Positions 60,336 through 64,000 of a stretch of 64,000 bases of DNA are shown in pieces. This stretch comes from Heterobilharzia americana (Eukaryota; Platyhelminthes; Trematoda; Strigeidida; Schistosomatidae): assembly GCA_944470555.2 (NCBI GenBank), contig OX104132.1, positions 15,013,755 to 15,077,754 on the forward strand, written 5' to 3'. The notes under the pieces are model-generated. The model did no database searches. It had not been told where the DNA came from and was given only the letters and a program-made list of their open reading frames with translations. Made by a program: the position numbers and the translations under genes. Positions within the stretch are counted from its first letter, which is position 1, and each line of letters begins with the position of its first letter.

Positions 60336-63300
60336 CACATAAATAGCAACGCAAATTCCAATAATCCAACCGGCTAAAACGTCTTCAAACCAATTATTTC
60401 TGTATATTACTCTGTTGATGCCAAGCAGAAGAGCGACTAGGCTGACACCAAGCAGTGACAGAAATGGGATGCAAAGACAAGCATCTCGGAAATTCTTCAT
60501 CAATGCAGTCACATAAACCTAGAAAATAACAGAAAGTGAACCACGTCAAGAAAGATTGGTCAGTTCACTGAAAAATAGAAGACTTTTTAAAAATAATTGC
60601 CACATCCAGGAAGGACATAATATGAATTTTCCAATAGACTGAAGAGTAATTTCAACTTGAAGTAAAATCCCACTATTTGTACGCATTGCCAAAAGTTTGA
60701 TACAGCCTCGGTTAAGTATATGTATTTGAGTGGACGTTTATACAGTAGCCTTCAGATCCTACCCTTGATGATTGCTCAGCTCCTTTGTTGACGGAAAAGT
60801 TGGTAAGATAACAGAAGGTAGATTGTAGCGTCAAAATATGAACAAAATACAATAATGACCTTGACTCTTTCAAGGCCTTTAGAAAATGGTACATACTACT
60901 GATTTTTTCCTGTTCAACCAATTTGGTATTTACACATTGGTTCATATTCATTTTCTCGAAACTTTGAAGCAAAATAATTGCTTATGAAAGGCTTCAGAGA
61001 TTTATAACTTCTTATGGAGATCTTGGCAATCTTATTCAACACTATAACAGACAAATTAGTCAAGTTTTCGACTACCTGTCAGGTAGCTAACTAAATTCGT
61101 TGCTAAAATATTTTATCCTGTGTAATATTCGAATATAAGAAGGAACCAGAAAAGAACTATAGGAATCTGAGATTGTTATGAAGGGCCATCAAACATACAT
61201 TTTATTCAAGATTTATTTTAAGGTCTTGCCGAATGCCTCAGCTCAATAGTTTTTACTTAACTCTCAGGTATATCCATGCGACTCACGGTTCAGAAAAAAA
61301 GTGGCATGTTGAATAGCATTAATTTTTATGTTCTATTCCTTTTTATGTATATGACAACAGTCCCATTTTTGTGGGTTATGATTCGATATGGATGTAATTT
61401 CAGTATCTATGCGCATGGTCCAGATAGTATAGATTGAAGGATACTGACTACCTATCTTTTGTGGAGGCTTTAGGAGGGGGAACAAAATGGGCGATCAGTC
61501 ACATGCGAACCCGGCCTAGGGATGTTTAAAGCCATCGTTGCTAGGTTCTAATCCCTAGGGTGCAGGTGCATCCACCTGACAAGTAGCAAATAGGAAGCAA
61601 CGTGCGCTGAGTTTATATTCGGAACCAGTTAAATCCCTCAATCAAGGCTGCTTGCTAATTAGAAATTCATGAAATCAGAGTTTACCACCTTCCAGTCACA
61701 AAGTCACGTTACTTGTATTTGACATTATTATCAAAGCACGAGTTAATTATTTGCTAACGACGATCTTAAACCCGATCTCTAACTAGAAAAGGAGTAAATT
61801 TTGCATAATTTTCCGCTGAATGTTTACCATTTCTCAAGTGAAGTCGTTCAGTTTAACTCTCAGTGTCTAACACTTCTTTTGGTTTTTAGTTTTCATTCAT
61901 TTCTTTATTCCACAGGCTATTACTATTGATCATTGCAGAACTTACTATAGGGATGTGATTTCCTCAAGTTGGGCTCTTTAACACAAAGATAACTAACTAT
62001 TCGGCTTCTGAATATGATAATTTTTGACGAAGACGGTTTCCACTTTGGCTTTTTCGTGGATAGCACCTGTAGAACTGTTTATCTAAGAGGACATTGGTCA
62101 AAATTTTGGTAACTGCAGTTTAGAGAAAAGACTGATTGAGCGAAGAAATGTATTCCTTTCCAAATGCGTCTTCATCTTTGACTCTACACTAATATATAAT
62201 TTACAATTCAATCAGAATACCGGATAAGTAATAGGGGGTCAGTGAGCAGTAATTATAGATTTTAAGTAAGTCATGAAGATGATAAGTTTTAGGAATTAAG
62301 AAGAATGTTACGAAGGTTAAGACAAGAACGCCAACAGTACCTAAGAAACAAATTTTCTTGAAGCTGAAATTTACGAGTGACTTTGCCAGTGAGATTATCA
62401 TACAACGCTAAATTATGTCCTCTCTTCCACAGCCGCGTCATTCTAGGTAGAAGAAATAAAGACAAACTGCCTGACTCTGCTACTTCCATGTGAATTTATC
62501 AAGTCAACTGCTCCTGTGGAGCAAGTTACGTTGGACGTACAATGAGACAGTTCCAACGTCGAATTTCCGAGCACCACTTATCATGGCTGAGCAAGGGACA
62601 AATGAGAACAATAAAGAGCTCCATACTTGTACACCTAGTTGATACGAGATATCAAGTGGATACTGAAAAAGCATTCAGAATTATTCGGCACATTCAAGTT
62701 AACTTACCACACGAATTAGGCACTTGCTTACTCCACATAGCAGAAGAGATTGTAACCCACCTTTACACACCTAACATTTGTATTCAAAAGAAGTTTGTTC
62801 GACCACTTTCATTACCGTGACTTAACTTCTAGCACTACTTTGTAAAACTCTCCCTTCTCTTGTTTCTGTCCATATTCCACATTTGTTTTCTTATTGTTGC
62901 GTAATAATTTATTGTTTATGACTGAACACTCATCATATTACCAATTTTAATTAACCTATTAATTATTTGCACCCTAATTTCTATAACTTAACATTTTCAT
63001 GACTTACTTAGAATCTGTAATTATTGCTCACTCACTAACCTCCCACGACTTATTTGGCATTTTGACTGAATTGTAAAACTAGTATAGAGCCGAAGACGAA
63101 GACATAATTGGAAAGGAATATATTTCTTCGCTCAATCAGTCTTTTTTCTATATGTCTAAATTGGAATATTCAATGAACTGTAGCTTAATTATTACTTTCT
63201 GGCACCAAACTTTGCTCAAGTGAGACTTTGTACAAAATCATATACTGCTAGTAGCGAGGTTAGTTTTGCTACTGGCTGTCACAGGGATTGATATGTACTG

Positions 63301-63816
63301 ACCAATCTATCATGTTTGCATATGAAAACTCAAATAAATTAAACAATTTCTTTCAATATATGTGGTGAATTCTATCCTTTCCAAGCATATATTCCACGAG
63401 ATTGACAACTAATGACTTACTGTGACGAAAATTGCTGCATACATTGAAACTGATGCTCCAAGTGAAGGAAATGATGTTCTGTAGGTTAAAATAATACAAT
63501 GAAAGGAATAAGTAATCTTGGACGTAGGGAAAAATTAGTGTAAATTCATTTGTCTACTAATAAGTAGGTGAACTTTTAACCTGAAAATTCGTGAGTATTT
63601 ATACCATTAAATATGCGTCGCAAAGTTAGCTCAGTGCTGAATATTCTAGAATACTTCTAGCTTCTGCAAGTAGTTACAAACAGTGATTTATCGCAATTGC
63701 TTCTTGTGAATTTTGTTATATTACTGACATTTTAAACTGTTACAACAATATTCACTAAATACTCACTTTGCAATTTACACTACAATACTCACCGTTTATT
63801 AAGCGGACAAATATCA
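60336..63816 (-). CDS. Phospholipid phosphatase-related (PLPPR-like) membrane protein, partial, three exons
   Basis: Exons on the minus strand: 63816-63793 (24 bp, tentative), 63478-63421 (58 bp) and 60518-60336 (183 bp). The two larger exons have good acceptors (taacctacag, ttattttctag) and donors (gtaagt, gtgagc), and the phase is kept. The product covers the core PAP2 fold: DICPLNKR, TSFPSLGASVSMYAAIFVT, then VYVTALMKNF, a hydrophobic helix (LSLLGVSLVALLLG), NRVIYRNNWFEDVLAG and another helix (WIIGICVAIYV). Active lipid phosphatases have PSGH and SRx5H; here they are PSLG and NRx5N, so both histidine positions are substituted. PLPPR proteins share such losses, the NRV wording and the SxYxAxxxTxYxT pattern. 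A six-pass plasma-membrane protein without phosphatase activity is the likely class. Upstream exons lie beyond 64000; the C-terminal exon was not found. Confidence 0.75.
61500..61640 (+). repeat. Decayed hammerhead SINE inside the PLPPR-like intron
   Basis: Head-like sequence (aacccggcctagggatgttt) and the hammerhead arm (gtgcatccacctgacaagta, about 61575-61620) are recognisable. G8 is A, the GAA strand reads GCA (ggaagcaacg), and the cleavage arm is lost. Confidence 0.6.
62123..62310 (+). repeat. Left inverted repeat of the Penelope-like element
   Basis: It contains agactgattgagcgaagaaa, tattcctttcca, cgtcttcatctttgactcta, gtcagtgagcagtaattata and ttaagtaagtcatgaagatg. Each matches the reverse complement of the right end in the same order. 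Confidence 0.8.
62960..63150 (-). repeat. Right inverted repeat of the Penelope-like element
   Basis: Read on the minus strand it gives agactgattgagcgaagaaa, tattcctttcca, cgtcttcggctctatac, gtgagtgagcaataattaca and ctaagtaagtcatgaaaatg, parallel to the left copy. It follows the coding part by about 140 bp. Inverted terminal copies of this kind are known for Penelope-like elements. Confidence 0.8.
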
Positions 63817-64000
63817 CTTGAGCAAGTTACGATGAGTTTTTCAAACATCCATTATCGGACTACGAAAAGATGACTGAAGGGTTAGATACTATGTATGTTA
63901 CATCATGCTTTCGACTTCATTTTTTGAAGTAAACTGTAGTGTATTCAAATGAGAAGACATTAGTGACAAGGTAACAACTGTCCTATCGTAAAATTTGCCT

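Larger units (their letters stand above)
62123..63150 (+). mobile_element. Penelope-like element end with GIY-YIG endonuclease, bounded by long inverted repeats
   Basis: The plus strand encodes the C-terminal GIY-YIG-type nuclease of a Penelope-like element at about 62485-62817: YQVNCSCGASYVGRTMRQF, then QRRISEHHLSW, and an HLVDTRYQVD block where relatives have HLVDTGH. The last 92 residues are open to a TGA at 62820. Penelope RT sequence is missing, so the copy is 5'-truncated or internally deleted. Both ends carry inverted repeats of about 180 bp, listed separately. The element lies in the 2.9-kb intron of the PLPPR-like gene, antisense to it. Confidence 0.78.

Overview
The window looks like an AT-rich, repeat-dominated stretch of a blood-fluke (Schistosoma) nuclear genome. 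Three things point there. About 18 copies or fragments belong to a tRNA-like repeat that carries a type I hammerhead ribozyme core, the known signature of the schistosome Sm-alpha family. RTE-clade and CR1-clade LINEs are abundant, with Penelope-like elements and Gypsy remnants. Genes are sparse, with small exons and long introns full of repeats. I see no bacterial, viral or organellar genes and no convincing functional tRNA or rRNA gene.

Layout. 0-5 kb: RTE LINE fragments, including one nearly full-length decayed copy on the minus strand (2.6-5.15 kb). 6.4-9.4 kb: a nearly complete decayed CR1-type LINE (minus). 9.6-10.3 kb: an RTE fragment between two (TA)n arrays. 11.7-12.8 kb: a Penelope-like element (PLE). 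13.9-20.2 kb: mixed tRNA-derived SINEs, a second PLE fragment and an RTE 3' end. 20-27 kb: mostly unassignable sequence with a few SINEs and a PLE fragment at 26.3-26.95 kb. 28-36 kb: inverted pairs of SINEs, a Gypsy RT fragment and the first of two nearly identical 359-bp SINE copies. 36-46 kb: two RTE 3' ends with huge (CCAG)n expansions, a PLE RT fragment, and a possible two-exon gene end at 37.57-38.42 kb. 46-57 kb: more hammerhead SINEs, a second CR1 copy and a pair of small inverted-repeat units. 57.9-59.1 kb: a Gypsy gag/protease remnant with a possible LTR.

The only host gene I recognise is on the minus strand at 60.3-63.8 kb. Three exons encode the core of a PAP2-fold membrane protein, and the phase is kept across good splice sites. 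It resembles the phospholipid phosphatase-related (PLPPR) group, not an active lipid phosphatase, because the positions of both catalytic histidines are substituted. Its 2.9-kb intron holds a PLE fragment bounded by long inverted repeats and a hammerhead SINE remnant. Upstream exons lie beyond the right edge; downstream exons were not identified.

I found no clearly new biological system. The most useful observations are the inactive-looking PLPPR-like gene, the natural series of decayed hammerhead ribozymes, two repeat pairs that are far more alike than their surroundings, and the unrecognised two-exon reading frame near 38 kb. All exon, splice and family calls come from reading the sequence by eye, without database searches.
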